64,000 nt of DNA from Xenopus tropicalis (taxonomy: Eukaryota > Chordata > Amphibia > Anura > Pipidae), in NCBI RefSeq assembly GCF_000004195.4, contig NC_030683.2:6541345-6605344 (forward strand), in the 5' to 3' direction. How positions within the stretch are numbered: the stretch's first letter is position 1; every line of letters begins with the position of its first letter. The notes beneath the pieces were generated by a model. It was not told where the DNA came from, did not search any database, and saw only the letters and a program-made list of their open reading frames with translations. The translations under genes and the position numbers were made by a program. Positions 40,313 through 51,756 of this stretch are shown here, piece after piece.

Positions 40313-42223
40313 TGTAACACTTGGGTGGCTTATTGGGGTATTATACCAGGCTAGTTGGACTATTAGAGCACGTGTTACAGCAACCCCCTTTCCCAGGAAT
40401 GGGCCTCCGCTATATGGGAGCTATGTCAGGGGCTATATGGTGTTGCTGAACTACAACCCACACTGGTGTTGTGCAATATAATAAGTGATAGGACGCCAGG
40501 AGCTCTTGCAGTTAACTGAATATTAGTTTATTGGACAAGGCACATATAAAATAGTGCAGCAGGGTATATACTCACAGTCACAGCAGTATAGAACTTGGTC
40601 ACAATGAACACAGCAGAAGTGACACTTAAGGAAACAGTATAGCCCACTTGGAGGATATGCAGAGTATTAGCTGTAGGCCCAGGATGGATGCCCTTTACTG
40701 GAACGGATCCCCTCCAGCCAACTATGGTTCAGGGGTAAGTACTGCCTGAATCCTGCGTCTTAACTGTGGTCCCTACAGCAAGGCATACAGAGCCTGGGTT
40801 AGACTAAACCCTTACAGTCTCCTTTGATGGGGCTAGTGCTGCCCTTACTAAATAAGCTATCTATGCTCACCTCTCCTAGAGGGTGCTATTATATAGAACT
40901 GACTGTGCTGGCTTGTTCTCATTCACGGAGCCCTGTCCCCGACTTCAGAAACAGCAGGTTCTCCTTACTGAGGCCGTGTGCCTCAGGCTCAATGACACGC
41001 AGCCTGAGACAACAGCAGCCAGAGAGGAAGACACTTCCTTGTGCAAGACACTATGGGCCTGATTCACTAAAGGGCGATAAAACGTGCGCTATTTCTCTTG
41101 TGCGCTAAAATTTTTACCGCGGCTTAATTTTGGCGATTTTTCGCACGATTCACTATAATCATACTCGCGCTTTTTTACGCACGATATTGCATGCGTTATT
41201 TAACTTGCGAAGACTATTTCAATGCGGTATTTGCCAGTACGTGCTAAATTACGCACGCGAATAGTCGCCGCATATGAATGGTAGCTTAGAAATAGTAGCC
41301 ACATATAAATGGTATCATATAAATAGTAGCCACTAGTGATGAGCAAATGGGTTCTGGTTTCTTTAGTGAAAAATTAGCAAATCTTTCGAAAGATCCACGA
41401 AACGGCAAAAATGTTGTGCGGGCAAAAAAATTGTTGCTGTGACTATTATTTTTTGACGCTTGTATAAATTTTTGGACGTGCGGTGAATTTTTGCGTGGAG
41501 AATTTTTTCATGCGTTTTGCCATTGGCAAAAAAAATTCAACGCACGTCCAAAAATTCGCTGCGAATCCATGCCTGGCGAAACATTTCAGCACTTGTAGCT
41601 AAATATAAATAGTCGCGCAAATGAACGCACGCCATGTTAGCCATACACGCCAATACTTGCAGAAAATTACTGTATTAAAAACGCCCATTTCCCTGCAAAC
41701 TGGCGGCTGCGTCACTCTGGGGGAAACACAGACTTGAATAAATAACACTGTAAGTCCATATTTTATTGCAAAAAATCATTTACTGTACTTTTGGATAATT
41801 TTTCGCCTGCCTGTAGTAGGTGTTAATTTTCGCATAGCCGAATGCGATATTTAGCGCGCAAAAGTTATAGTGAATCATGCGATCGTATTCTTTTTCAGCG
41901 CGGAAATTAACGCATGCGTTAAAACGAGTGTGCGAAATAACGCATGCGAAAATGGCGATTTTTCGCACGCGATAATACTATGATGAATCGCGCGCAAATT
42001 ATTTTGCGTTTTTTAACGCGAAAAAGCGTGCGATAATTTTTATCGCCCTTTATTGAATCAGGCCCTATATAGTCTGCCAAGGGGAGTGGTCAACCTGGGC
42101 TAACCTATAGGGGGTAGCCTAATAACCGTAACCTGAGTACAGAGGGCTCTGCCCTATTACAGCACAGATAAGGAAAACATAAGGGATAACACTATAGGGA
42201 GCTTAACCCTATGGGTCCCTACA
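40313..42223 (-). mobile_element. 3' LTR (interrupted by a MITE)
   Basis: It matches 44792-45685 from TGTAACACTTGGGTGGCTTA through to GGGTCCCTACA, except for an insertion at about 41052-42065. On the minus strand it is the downstream LTR, adjoining the end of the interior at 42224. Confidence 0.88.
41052..42065. mobile_element. GGGCCTGATTCA-type MITE in the LTR TATA box
   Basis: The ends GGGCCTGATTCACTAAAGGG and, on the other strand, GGGCCTGATTCAATAAAGGG are inverted. The body is full of GCGATAAAAC, TTTTCGCACG and GCATGCG phrases in both orientations. The insertion falls in the sequence that reads CACTTTATAG in the other LTR. A second piece with GTGATGAGCAAATGG (41336) to GCACTTGTAGC (about 41599) may be nested inside. 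No superfamily assigned. Confidence 0.7.
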
Positions 42224-42921
42224 TTCACCCAGGGGAAGAATCCATTCCGACCCGGCAATGGTAAATAAAGGAATAAATACACATTTCAAGCAATAACAGT
42301 AGTGCATTGAATTAGTGCAAAAATACAGTATCCTTACATCCGTTTCTGACACCCTCTCCTGAGGAGTATCCGGTACAATGGATAGCTGTAAAAGAAGAAT
42401 TAAGGCACAGAAAATTTTAACTGTTTCGTTACTAGTTACGTTTCTGTAAACCATATACAATACATGAGTGTCACTATGGATCACTCAGGCACTTACTTAA
42501 GGATCCTTGAAATACCGTCTGGCTCTGCAACAGAGGTATAACAGGCACAATACTTAGAAATCTTGAGTCACCTTCCTGACCACTAACAGGGGGCTCAGGC
42601 ACACACTTAAGAGATCTTTTATATACCACCTGTAACCTGTAAAAGGGGTATAATAGATACACTTACACATGGAACGATCCTGCCTTCACTCAGGTGTCCC
42701 AGGCACTTTAGCTTAAAGAGAAAAAGATTAGTGCAGACAATAGTTAACTCTTAGACATTTATGGCCCCACCCAAACCAACTTTATTAATCCATTCCTTCC
42801 CACCCTAGCCCAGTGTTCATGAATCTCCCGACATGCACTCCATAGGTGTGGATTTAGGCAATGGGTCCTCCCTGGTGAGGTTGAGGTAGAAGTTGTAGTG
42901 AGGTGGGGCTCAGCAGTCTTT

Positions 42922-43974
42922 TTAGAGCCAACTATGTACACAAGTTAATGTCTCAGCAGTGCCTCCCTTGGGAGGTGAACCAAACCCACCACTGAGGGGT
43001 AAACTGAAGGAAAACTCCTTCTTTCCAATGTCAGCTCTCCTTATGATCTCGCCATACAGCCACTCCTGTACTTTCTTCTCAACCTCATCGAAGACCCACT
43101 CTGGGGCATAAGGCATGCAGTAACCCCAGAGGTCCCTCACGCGTGTATTGATCATGCGCTGAACGCGGGACACAGATCTCATTTTGGCGGGATCTCCCCG
43201 GCCGGGTAAGACCCAATAGGCTTGATTCAAGCCGGGCACGGCCCCTCTCAGTGGCACAGTGGGTAGAGATAAGGCAGGCTCTGCAGGAGCTTGTTCTTGC
43301 GTCAAAGCAGCATTACTAGGGGGTTGGTCACTCCTATCCACCCATACGGTGGTGGTCCCGTCAGTGGCCCATTCTTTGGACTCCTCTGCGGGTTGTTCTT
43401 TTGTTGGAGGGGAAGGCTTGGTTGCTACAGCTAGTACACGGCCTCTCCCCCTAGCAACCGACTTACGCTCCCCTTTTGTGGTTGGGAGCTCCTCCCCCGA
43501 GCTGACTCCACGAGGGCTGTCCTTGACTGTATCCCCAGCCGGGGAAACTGGCCCTACTGCCACACTCTTCTTGGAGGAGGTACTGCACCCCCCTGGTGAG
43601 GATGTTGGGGTAAAGGGCTCCGCCTCCGCGGAGAGCTCTGACCGTCCGGATAGTTTCCTTAACCCTTGTACAAAGGGTTCTGGTACTGGCCTCCCTTTAG
43701 GTGGTCTGGATTCCTGGTAGGGGCCTATCCAGCAGTCATAAAAACAGTAACTGCAGTGGCTTTTGAAGTCTTTGGCCTCCTCAGTGAGGTCTGTGCCACA
43801 CCGCCCACAATAGGGAACCAATTCCCTCACCCCCATATCGGTGAGCCTTTCACCGTAAGTGCCGCCCCACATGTAGCGGGCACCCGTATCAATCACTGGG
43901 GGGTCCCTGAGGGAAAAACCCTTTGACTGTGGCTCATCCAGAACCTCCCAACCATCCCACCCTTTGTCTGCCAT
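42922..43974 (-). CDS. Unrecognised 350-aa protein of the LTR element, zinc-ribbon-like
   Basis: I do not recognise this protein. The ATG at 43974 has a good context (CATCATGGCA). Residues about 55-85 hold two CxxC pairs (PYCGRCGTDLTEE, then HCSYCFYDCWIGPY), a plausible zinc ribbon. Residues about 100-265 are Pro/Ser/Thr/Glu-rich and probably disordered. The C-terminal 90 residues look folded: VQRMINTRVRDLWGYC, PEWVFDEVEKKVQEWLYGEI. The frame is intact over 1 kb within an aged element (its LTRs have diverged), which suggests it was selected or the element is not very old. It could be a remote gag-like or accessory protein; no RT, protease or integrase motif is present. Confidence 0.6.
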   Translation of the reverse strand: MADKGWDGWEVLDEPQSKGFSLRDPPVIDTGARYMWGGTYGERLTDMGVRELVPYCGRCGTDLTEEAKDFKSHCSYCFYDCWIGPYQESRPPKGRPVPEPFVQGLRKLSGRSELSAEAEPFTPTSSPGGCSTSSKKSVAVGPVSPAGDTVKDSPRGVSSGEELPTTKGERKSVARGRGRVLAVATKPSPPTKEQPAEESKEWATDGTTTVWVDRSDQPPSNAALTQEQAPAEPALSLPTVPLRGAVPGLNQAYWVLPGRGDPAKMRSVSRVQRMINTRVRDLWGYCMPYAPEWVFDEVEKKVQEWLYGEIIRRADIGKKEFSFSLPLSGGFGSPPKGGTAETLTCVHSWL

Positions 43975-44097
43975 GATGGGATTAGACGGTGGGGTTTAGC
44001 AGTTTAAGCACAAAGTTCAGCACAATTTATCCTGGCCGCAACCGCAGGCTCAGGTAACAACTGGCAAAGGTAGTATAACCACCCGCTTCAATGAGAG

Positions 44098-44330
44098 CTG
44101 CCCCACTATGTGGCTTGGCTGGGCGCGGTGGTGATTTGCAGTCTCTTTAAGTTCAGCCGCAGCCGCGGTCTGAGCTGAGAAGTGCACAGATTTTGGTAGT
44201 GCTGTCCGCACTGTTTAAGACGCCCCACTATGTGGCTTGGCGGTGCGGTGTGTATAGCAGACCTCCTCCCTTGAAGAAAATTCTTACCCGCAGCCGCGGT
44301 GTATGAAGTGGAGGAGCGCCTGTGGCAGAA
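44098..44330. repeat. About 120-bp duplication in the LTR-element leader
   Basis: GCCCCACTATGTGGCTTGGC occurs at 44100 and again at about 44222, each followed by a GCGGTG-rich stretch and GCAGCCGC(A/G)GT. It lies between the primer-binding site and the ORF on the minus strand. Confidence 0.7.
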
Positions 44331-44772
44331 TGCGCAGCCGCGCAAATGCTGTTAAACTGTGGTGATGTGACAGGGTATCCCTTTGCAGCCGCTTGGGGTC
44401 TCTGTACACTATCCGGATACGGAGCTGCTCAGCACACGTCCGCTCACATGGAAGTCTCACCACAAAATGGCGGCGGTGACGTGCGTCCGGGAGCCGCCCT
44501 TAGAGATCTCGCGTCTAGACTATTCTTCACGCAAGACTCCCCCTTCGCGCCAAATGCCTCCCGCGTCACATAGAAAGTTCGCGAAAACAGCAGTGGTTGA
44601 TTGACAGCGTAGGGAAACCAATGGGAAACGGTCTAAGAGCTCCAAAAGAACCGAACCCATGGCCAATTACAATTTAGATTTTTCAATGCAGGCTAGCCTT
44701 TTGCCTCTCGGGTCCGGCAGTGCCTGTCAGGAAATTTTAAAGGCACAGTGCACACAGTGTTTTCTAGACCCA

Positions 44773-44790
44773 CAAATACGTTGGGCGCCA
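44773..44790 (-). promoter_or_regulatory. Primer-binding site, tRNA-Lys type
   Basis: Minus strand from 44790: TGGCGCCCAACGT, one base past the end of the LTR. Thirteen bases agree with the tRNA-Lys(1,2) primer-binding sequence used by several retroviruses and ERVs; the last five differ. It fixes the element's direction. Confidence 0.8.
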
Positions 44791-44791
44791 A

Positions 44792-45685
44792 TGTAACACT
44801 TGGGTGGCTTATTGGGGTATTATACCAGGCTAGTTGGACTATTAGAGCACGTGTTACAGCAACCCCCTTTCCCAGGAATGGGCCTCCGCTATATGGGAGC
44901 TAGGGGCTATATGGTGTTGCTGCACTACAACCCACACTGGTGTTGTGCAATATAATAAGTGATAGGACGCCAGGAGCTCTTGCAGTTAACTGAATAATAG
45001 TTTATTGGACAAAGGCACATATGGAATAGTGCAGCAGGGTATATACTCACAGTCACAGCAGTATAGAACTTGGTCACAGAGAATACAGCAGAAGTGACAC
45101 TCAAGGTAACAGTATAGCCCACTTGGAGGTTATGCAGAGTATTAGCTGTAGGCCCAGGATGGATGCCCTTTACTGGAACGGATCCCCTCCAGCCAACTGT
45201 GGTTCAGGGGTAAGTACTGCCTGAATCCTGCGTCTTAACTGGGGTCCCTACAGCAAGGCATACAGAGCCTGGGTTAGACTAAACCCTTACAGTCTCCTTT
45301 GATGGGGCTAGTGCTGCCCTTACTAAATAAGCTATCTATGCTCACCTCTCCTAGAGGGTGCTATTAAATAGAACTGACTGTGCTGGCTTGTTCTCATTCA
45401 CGGGGCCCTGTCCCCGACTTCAGAAACAGCAGGTTCTCCTTACTGAGGCCGTGTGCCTCAGGCTCAGTGACATGCAGCCTCAGACAACAGCAGCCAAAGA
45501 GGAAGACACTTCCTTGTGCCAGACACTTTATAGTCTGCCAAGGGGAGTGGTCAACCTGGGCTAAACCTATAGGGGGTAGCCTAATAACCGTAACCTGAAT
45601 ACAGAGGGCTCTGCCCTATAACAATACAGATAAGGTAAAGATAAGGGATAACACCATAGGGAGCTTAACCCTATGGGTCCCTACA
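44792..45685 (-). mobile_element. 5' LTR (894 bp)
   Basis: Intact, TG...CA. Minus strand: TATA box TATAAAG at 45526-45532 and AATAAA at 45001-45006, a spacing consistent with U3, R and U5 reading toward the interior. It supports minus-strand transcription. Confidence 0.85.
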
Positions 45686-45909
45686 CATTATTATTCTGAC
45701 AATCCCTGGGCTCCATTTCTCTGTCTCACTTCTCTCTCATGTTTTTCACTTTTATAACACAAAGCCCCTATTTTTGCTCAGTTCCACTAATTGTTCTTTT
45801 CAGTATTGTTCATTTCTTAGATTTACTGCATGTGAATGAGTCTGGGGCAGCCCCTGGTTCTGACTCAGTCTCTAGAAATTACCAACTGCCAACTCCTCAG
45901 AATCATCTA

Positions 45910-48900
45910 ATGGGGACTGATGGGAATGTGATATGGGCCTTAGATTGTAAGCTCACTGGGACAGGGACTGATGGGAACGTGATAGGGGTCTTAGACTGTA
46001 AGCTCACTGGGGCAGGGACTGATGGGAATGTGATAGGGACCTTAGATTGTAAGCTCACTGGGGCAGGGACTGATGGGAATGTGATAGGGGCCTTCGATTG
46101 TAAGCTCACTGGGGCAGGGACTGATGGGAATGTGATAGGGACCTTAGATTGTCAGCTCACTGGGGCAGGGACTGATGGGGAATGTGATAGGGACCTTAGA
46201 TTGTAAGCTCACTGGGGCAGGGACTGATGGGAATGGGATAGGGGCCTTAGATTGTAAGCTCACTGGGACAGGGACTGATGGGAACGTGATAGGGGTCTTA
46301 GACTGTAAGCTCACTGGGGCAGGGACTGATGGGAATGTGATAGGGACCTTAGATTGTAAGCTCACTGGGGCAGGGACTGATGGGAATGTGATAGGGGCCT
46401 TCGATTGTAAGCTCACTGGGGCAGGGACTGATGGGAATGTGATAGGGACCTTAGATTGTCAGCTCACTGGGGCAGGGACTGATGGGAATGTGATAGGGAC
46501 CTTAGATTGTAAGCTCACTGGGGCAGGGACTGATGGGAATGGGATAGGGGCCTTAGATTGTAAGCTCACTGGGACAGGGACTGATGGGAACGTGATAGGG
46601 GTCTTAGACTGTAAGCTCACTGGGGCAGGGACTGATGGGAATGTGATAGGGACCTTAGATTGTAAGCTCACTGGGGCAGGGACTGATGGGAATGTGATAG
46701 GGGCCTTCGATTGTAAGCTCACTGGGGCAGGGACTGATGGGAATGTGATAGGGACCTTAGATTGTCAGCTCACTGGGGCAGGGACTGATGGGAAATGTGA
46801 TAGGGACCTTAGATTGTAAGCTCACTGGGGCAGGGACTGATGGGAATGGGGATAGGGGCCTTAGATTGTAAGCTCACTGGGACAGGGACTGATGGGAACG
46901 TGATAGGGGTCTTAGACTGTAAGCTCACTGGGGCAGGGACTGATGGGAATGTGATAGGGACCTTAGATTGTAAGCTCACTGGGGCAGGGACTGATGGGAA
47001 TGTGATAGGGGCCTTCGATTGTAAGCTCACTGGGGCAGGGACTGATGGGAATGTGATAGGGACCTTAGATTGTCAGCTCACTGGGGCAGGGACTGATGGG
47101 AATGTGATAGGGACCTTAGATTGTAAGCTCACTGGGGCAGGGACTGATGGGAATGGGATAGGGGCCTTAGATTGTAAGCTCACTGGGGCAGGGGCTGATG
47201 GGAATGTGATAGGGACCTTAGATTGTAAGCTCACTGGGGCAGGGACTGATGGGAATGGGATAGGGACCTTAGATTGTAAGCTCACTGGGGCAGGGACTGA
47301 TGGGAATGTGATAGGGACCTTAGATTGTAAGCTCACTGGGGCAGGGACTGATGGGAATGGATAGGGACCGTAGATTGTAAGCTCACTGGGGCAGGGACTG
47401 ATGGGAATGGGATAGGGACCTTAGATTGTAAGCTCACTGGGCAGGGGACTGATGGGAATGTCATAGGGCCGTTAGATTGTAAGCTCACTGGGGCAGGGAC
47501 TTATGGGAATGTGATAGGACCTTAGATTGTGAGCTCACTGGGGCAGGACTTATGGGAATGTGATAGGGACCTTAGATTGTAAGCTCACTGGGGCAGGGAC
47601 TGATGGGAATGCGATAGGGACCTTAGATTGTAAGCTCACTGGGCAGGGACTGATGGGGATGTGATAGGGACCTTAGATTGTAAGCTCACTGGGGCAGGGA
47701 CTGATGGGAATGGGATAGGGCCCTTAGATTGTAAGCTCACTGGGGCAGGGGCTGATGGGAATGTGATAGGGACCTTAGAGTGTAAGCTCACTGGGGCAGG
47801 GACTGATGGGAATGTGCTGGGCCCTTAGATTGTAAGCTCACTGGGGCAGGGACTGATGGGAATGTGATAGGGGCCTTAGATTGTAAGCTCACTGGGGCAG
47901 GGACTGATGGGAATGTGATAGGGACCTTAGATTGTAAGCTCACTAGGGCAGGGGCTGATGGGAATGGGATAGGGACCTTAGATTGTAAGCTCACTAGGGC
48001 AGGGGCTGATGGGAATGGGATAGGGACCTTAGATTGTAAGCTCACTGGGGCAGGGACTGATGGGAATGGGATAGGGACCTTAGATTGTAAGCTCACTGGG
48101 GCAGGGACTGATGGGAATGGGATAGGGACCTTAGATTGTAAGCTCACTGGGGCAGGGACTGATGGGAATGTGATAGGGACCTTAGATTGTAAGCTCACTG
48201 GGGCAGGGACTGATGGGAATGTGATAGGGACCTTAGATTGTAAGCTCACTGGGGCAGGGACTGATGGGAATGGGATAGGGACCTTAGATTGTAAGCTCAC
48301 TGGGGCAGGGACTGATGGGGAATGGGATAGGGACCTTAGATTGTAAGCTCACTGGGGCAGGGACTGATGGGAATGGGATAGGGACCTTAGATTGTAAGCT
48401 CACTGGGGCAGGGACTGATGGGAATGGGATAGGGCCCTTAGATTGTACGCTCACTGGGGCAGGGACTGATGGGAATGGGATAGGGACTTTAGATTGTAAG
48501 CTCACTGGGGCAGGGACTGATGGGAATGGGATAGGGACCTTAGATTGTAAGCTCACTGGGGCAGGGACTGATGGGAATGGGATAGGGACCTTAGATTGTA
48601 AGCTCACTGGGGCAGGGACTGATGGGAATGTGCTGGGCCCTTAGATTGTAAGCTCACTGGGCAGGGACTGATGGGAATGTGATAGGGACCTTAGATTGTA
48701 AGCTCACTGGGCAGGGACTGATGGGAATGGGATAGGGGCCTTAGATTGTATGCTCACTGGGGCAGGGAGTGATGGGAATGTGATAGGGACCTTAGATTGT
48801 AAGCTCACTGGGGCAGGGACTGATGGGAATGGGATAGGGACCTTAGATTGTAAGCTCACTGGGGCAGGGACTGATGGGAATGTGCTGGGCCCTTAGATTG

Positions 48901-51756
48901 TAAGCTCACTGGGGCAGGGACTGATGGGAATGTGATAGGGACCTTAGACTGTAAGCTCACTGGGGCAGGGACTGATGGGAATGGATAGGGACCTTAGATT
49001 GTAAGCTCACTGGGGCAGGGACTGATGGGAATGGGATAGGGACCTTAGATTGTAAGATCACTGGGGCAGGGACTGATGGGAATGTGATATGGACCTTAGA
49101 TTGTAAGCTCACTGGGGCAGGGACTGATGGGAATGGGATAGGGACCTTAGATTGTAAGCTCACTGGGGCAGGGGCTGATGGGAATGTGATAGGGACCTTA
49201 GATTGTAAGCTCACTGGGGCAGGGACTGATGGGAATGTGATAGGGACCTTAGATTGTAAGCTCACTGGGGCAGGGACTGATGGGAATGTGATAGGGACCT
49301 TAGATTGTAAGCTCACTGGGGCAGGGACTGATGGGAATGGGATAGGGACCTTAGATTGTAAGCTCACTGGGGCAGGGACTGATGGGAATGTGATAGGGAC
49401 CTTAGATTGTAAGCTCACTGGGGCAGGGGCTGATGGGAATGGGATAGGGACCTTAGATTGTAAGCTCACTGGGGCAGGGACTGATGGGAATGTGATAGGG
49501 ACCTTAGATTGTAAGCTCACTGGGGCAGGGACTGATGGGAATGGGATAGGGACCGTAGATTGTAAGCTCACTGGGGCAGGGACTGATGGGAATGGGATAG
49601 GGACCTTAGATTGTAAGCTCACTGGGGCAGGGACTGATGGGAATGTCATAGGGCCGTTAGATTGTAAGCTCACTGGGGCAGGGACTTATGGGAATGTGAT
49701 AGGGACCTTAGATTGTGAGCTCACTGGGGCAGGGACTTATGGGAATGTGATAGGGACCTTAGATTGTAAGCTCACTGGGGCAGGGACTGATGGGAATGCG
49801 ATAGGGACCTTAGATTGTAAGCTCACTGGGCAGGGACTGATGGGGATGTGATAGGGACCTTAGATTGTAAGCTCACTGGGGCAGGGACTGATGGGAATGG
49901 GATAGGGCCCTTAGATTGTAAGCTCACTGGGGCAGGGGCTGATGGGAATGTGATAGGGACCTTAGAGTGTAAGCTCACTGGGGCAGGGACTGATGGGAAT
50001 GTGCTGGGCCCTTAGATTGTAAGCTCACTGGGGCAGGGACTGATGGGAATGTGATAGGGGCCTTAGATTGTAAGCTCACTGGGGCAGGGACTGATGGGAA
50101 TGTGATAGGGACCTTAGATTGTAAGCTCACTAGGGCAGGGGCTGATGGGAATGGGATAGGGACCTTAGATTGTAAGCTCACTAGGGCAGGGGCTGATGGG
50201 AATGGGATAGGGACCTTAGATTGTAAGCTCACTGGGGCAGGGACTGATGGGAATGGGATAGGGACCTTAGATTGTAAGCTCACTGGGGCAGGGACTGATG
50301 GGAATGGGATAGGGACCTTAGATTGTAAGCTCACTGGGGCAGGGACTGATGGGAATGTGATAGGGACCTTAGATTGTAAGCTCACTGGGGCAGGGACTGA
50401 TGGGAATGTGATAGGGACCTAGATTGTAAGCTCACTGGGGCAGGGACTGATGGGAATGGGATAGGGACCTTAGATTGTAAGCTCACTGGGGCAGGGACTG
50501 ATGGGAATGGGATAGGGACCTTAGATTGTAAGCTCACTGGGGCAGGGACTGATGGGAATGGGATAGGGACCTTAGATTGTAAGCTCACTGGGGCAGGGAC
50601 TGATGGGAATGGGATAGGGCCCTTAGATTGTAACGCTCACTGGGGCAGGGACTGATGGGAATGGATAGGGACTTTAGATTGTAAGCTCACTGGGGCAGGG
50701 ACTGATGGGAATGGGATATGGGACCTTAGATTGTAAGCTCACTGGGGCAGGGACTGATGGGAATGGGATAGGGACCTTAGATTGTAAGCTCACTGGGGCA
50801 GGGACTGATGGGAATGTGCTGGGCCCTTAGATTGTAAGCTCACTGGGGCAGGGACTGATGGGAATGTGATAGGGACCTTAGATTGTAAGCTCACTGGGGG
50901 CAGGGACTGATGGGAATGGGATAGGGGCCTTAGATTGTATGCTCACTGGGGCAGGGAGTGATGGGAATGTGATAGGGACCTTAGATTGTAAGCTCACTGG
51001 GGCAGGACTGATGGGAATGGGATAGGGACCTTAGATTGTAAGCTCACTGGGGCAGGGACTGATGGGAATGTGCTGGGCCCTTAGATTGTAAGCTCACTGG
51101 GGCAGGGACTGATGGAATGTGATAGGGACCTTAGACTGTAAGCTCACTGGGGCAGGGACTGATGGGAATGGGATAGGGACCTTAGATTGTAAGCTCACTG
51201 GGGCAGGGACTGATGGGAATGGGATAGGGACCTTAGATTGTAAGATCACTGGGGCAGGGACTGATGGGAATGTGATATGGACCTTAGATTGTAAGCTCAC
51301 TGGGGCAGGGACTGATGGGAATGGGATAGGGACCTTAGATTGTAAGCTCACTGGGGCAGGGGCTGATGGGAATGTGATAGGGACCTTAGATTGTAAGCTC
51401 ACTGGGGCAGGGACTGATGGGAATGTGATAGGGACCTTAGATTGTAAGCTCACTGGGGCAGGGACTGATGGGAATGTGATAGGGACCTTAGATTGTAAGC
51501 TCACTGGGGCAGGGACTGATGGGAATGGGATAGGGACCTTAGATTGTAAGCTCACTGGGGCAGGGACTGATGGGAATGTGATAGGGACCTAGATTGTAAG
51601 CTCACTGGGGCAGGGGCTGATGGGAATGGGATAGGGACCTTAGATTGTAAGCTCACTGGGGCAGGGACTGATGGGAATGGTATAGGGACCTTAGATTGTA
51701 AGCTCCACTGGGGCAGGGACTGATGGGAATGGGATAGGGACCTTAGATTGTAAGCT
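45910..51756. repeat. 51-bp satellite-like array, about 115 copies
   Basis: The unit TTAGATTGTAAGCTCACTGG, GGCAGGGACTGATGGGAATG, TGATAGGGACC repeats with a 51-bp period. Units are 17 codons, so all frames stay open (ORFs to 255 aa on both strands). Two higher levels are visible: a 6-unit (about 306-bp) repeat at 45955-47170 and a 2.19-kb duplication (47.35-49.53 kb and 49.54-51.72 kb). The unit resembles the 3' end shared by many vertebrate SINE/L2 elements. From 45686 to 45909 I see no gene. Confidence 0.95.

Larger units (their letters stand above)
40313..45685 (-). mobile_element. LTR retroelement, non-autonomous, minus strand
   Basis: Two long direct repeats, 40313-42223 (with a MITE inside) and 44792-45685, begin TGTAACAC and end CTACA on the plus strand, that is TG...CA on the minus strand. 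CATT flanks both sides (40309-40312 and 45686-45689), a 4-bp target duplication. The interior (42224-44791) has a tRNA-Lys-type primer-binding site next to the 45-kb LTR and one 350-aa ORF, with no gag, protease, RT or integrase. The two LTRs differ by roughly 20-30 positions by eye. Confidence 0.88.

Noticed and set aside
41780..41968. Possible small gene in the MITE inside the LTR
   Set aside because: It lies in a MITE full of inverted GCATGCG and TTTTCGCACG phrases with no domain.
43259..43720. 153-aa plus-strand ORF
   Set aside because: Antisense to the 350-aa ORF of the LTR element; the minus strand has TATA box, primer site and Kozak context.
45739..51592. Many ORFs of 68-255 aa with GTDGNVIGTLDCKLTGA-like repeats
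   Set aside because: The 51-bp unit is 17 codons, so frames stay open on both strands. The ORFs end wherever a unit has an indel.
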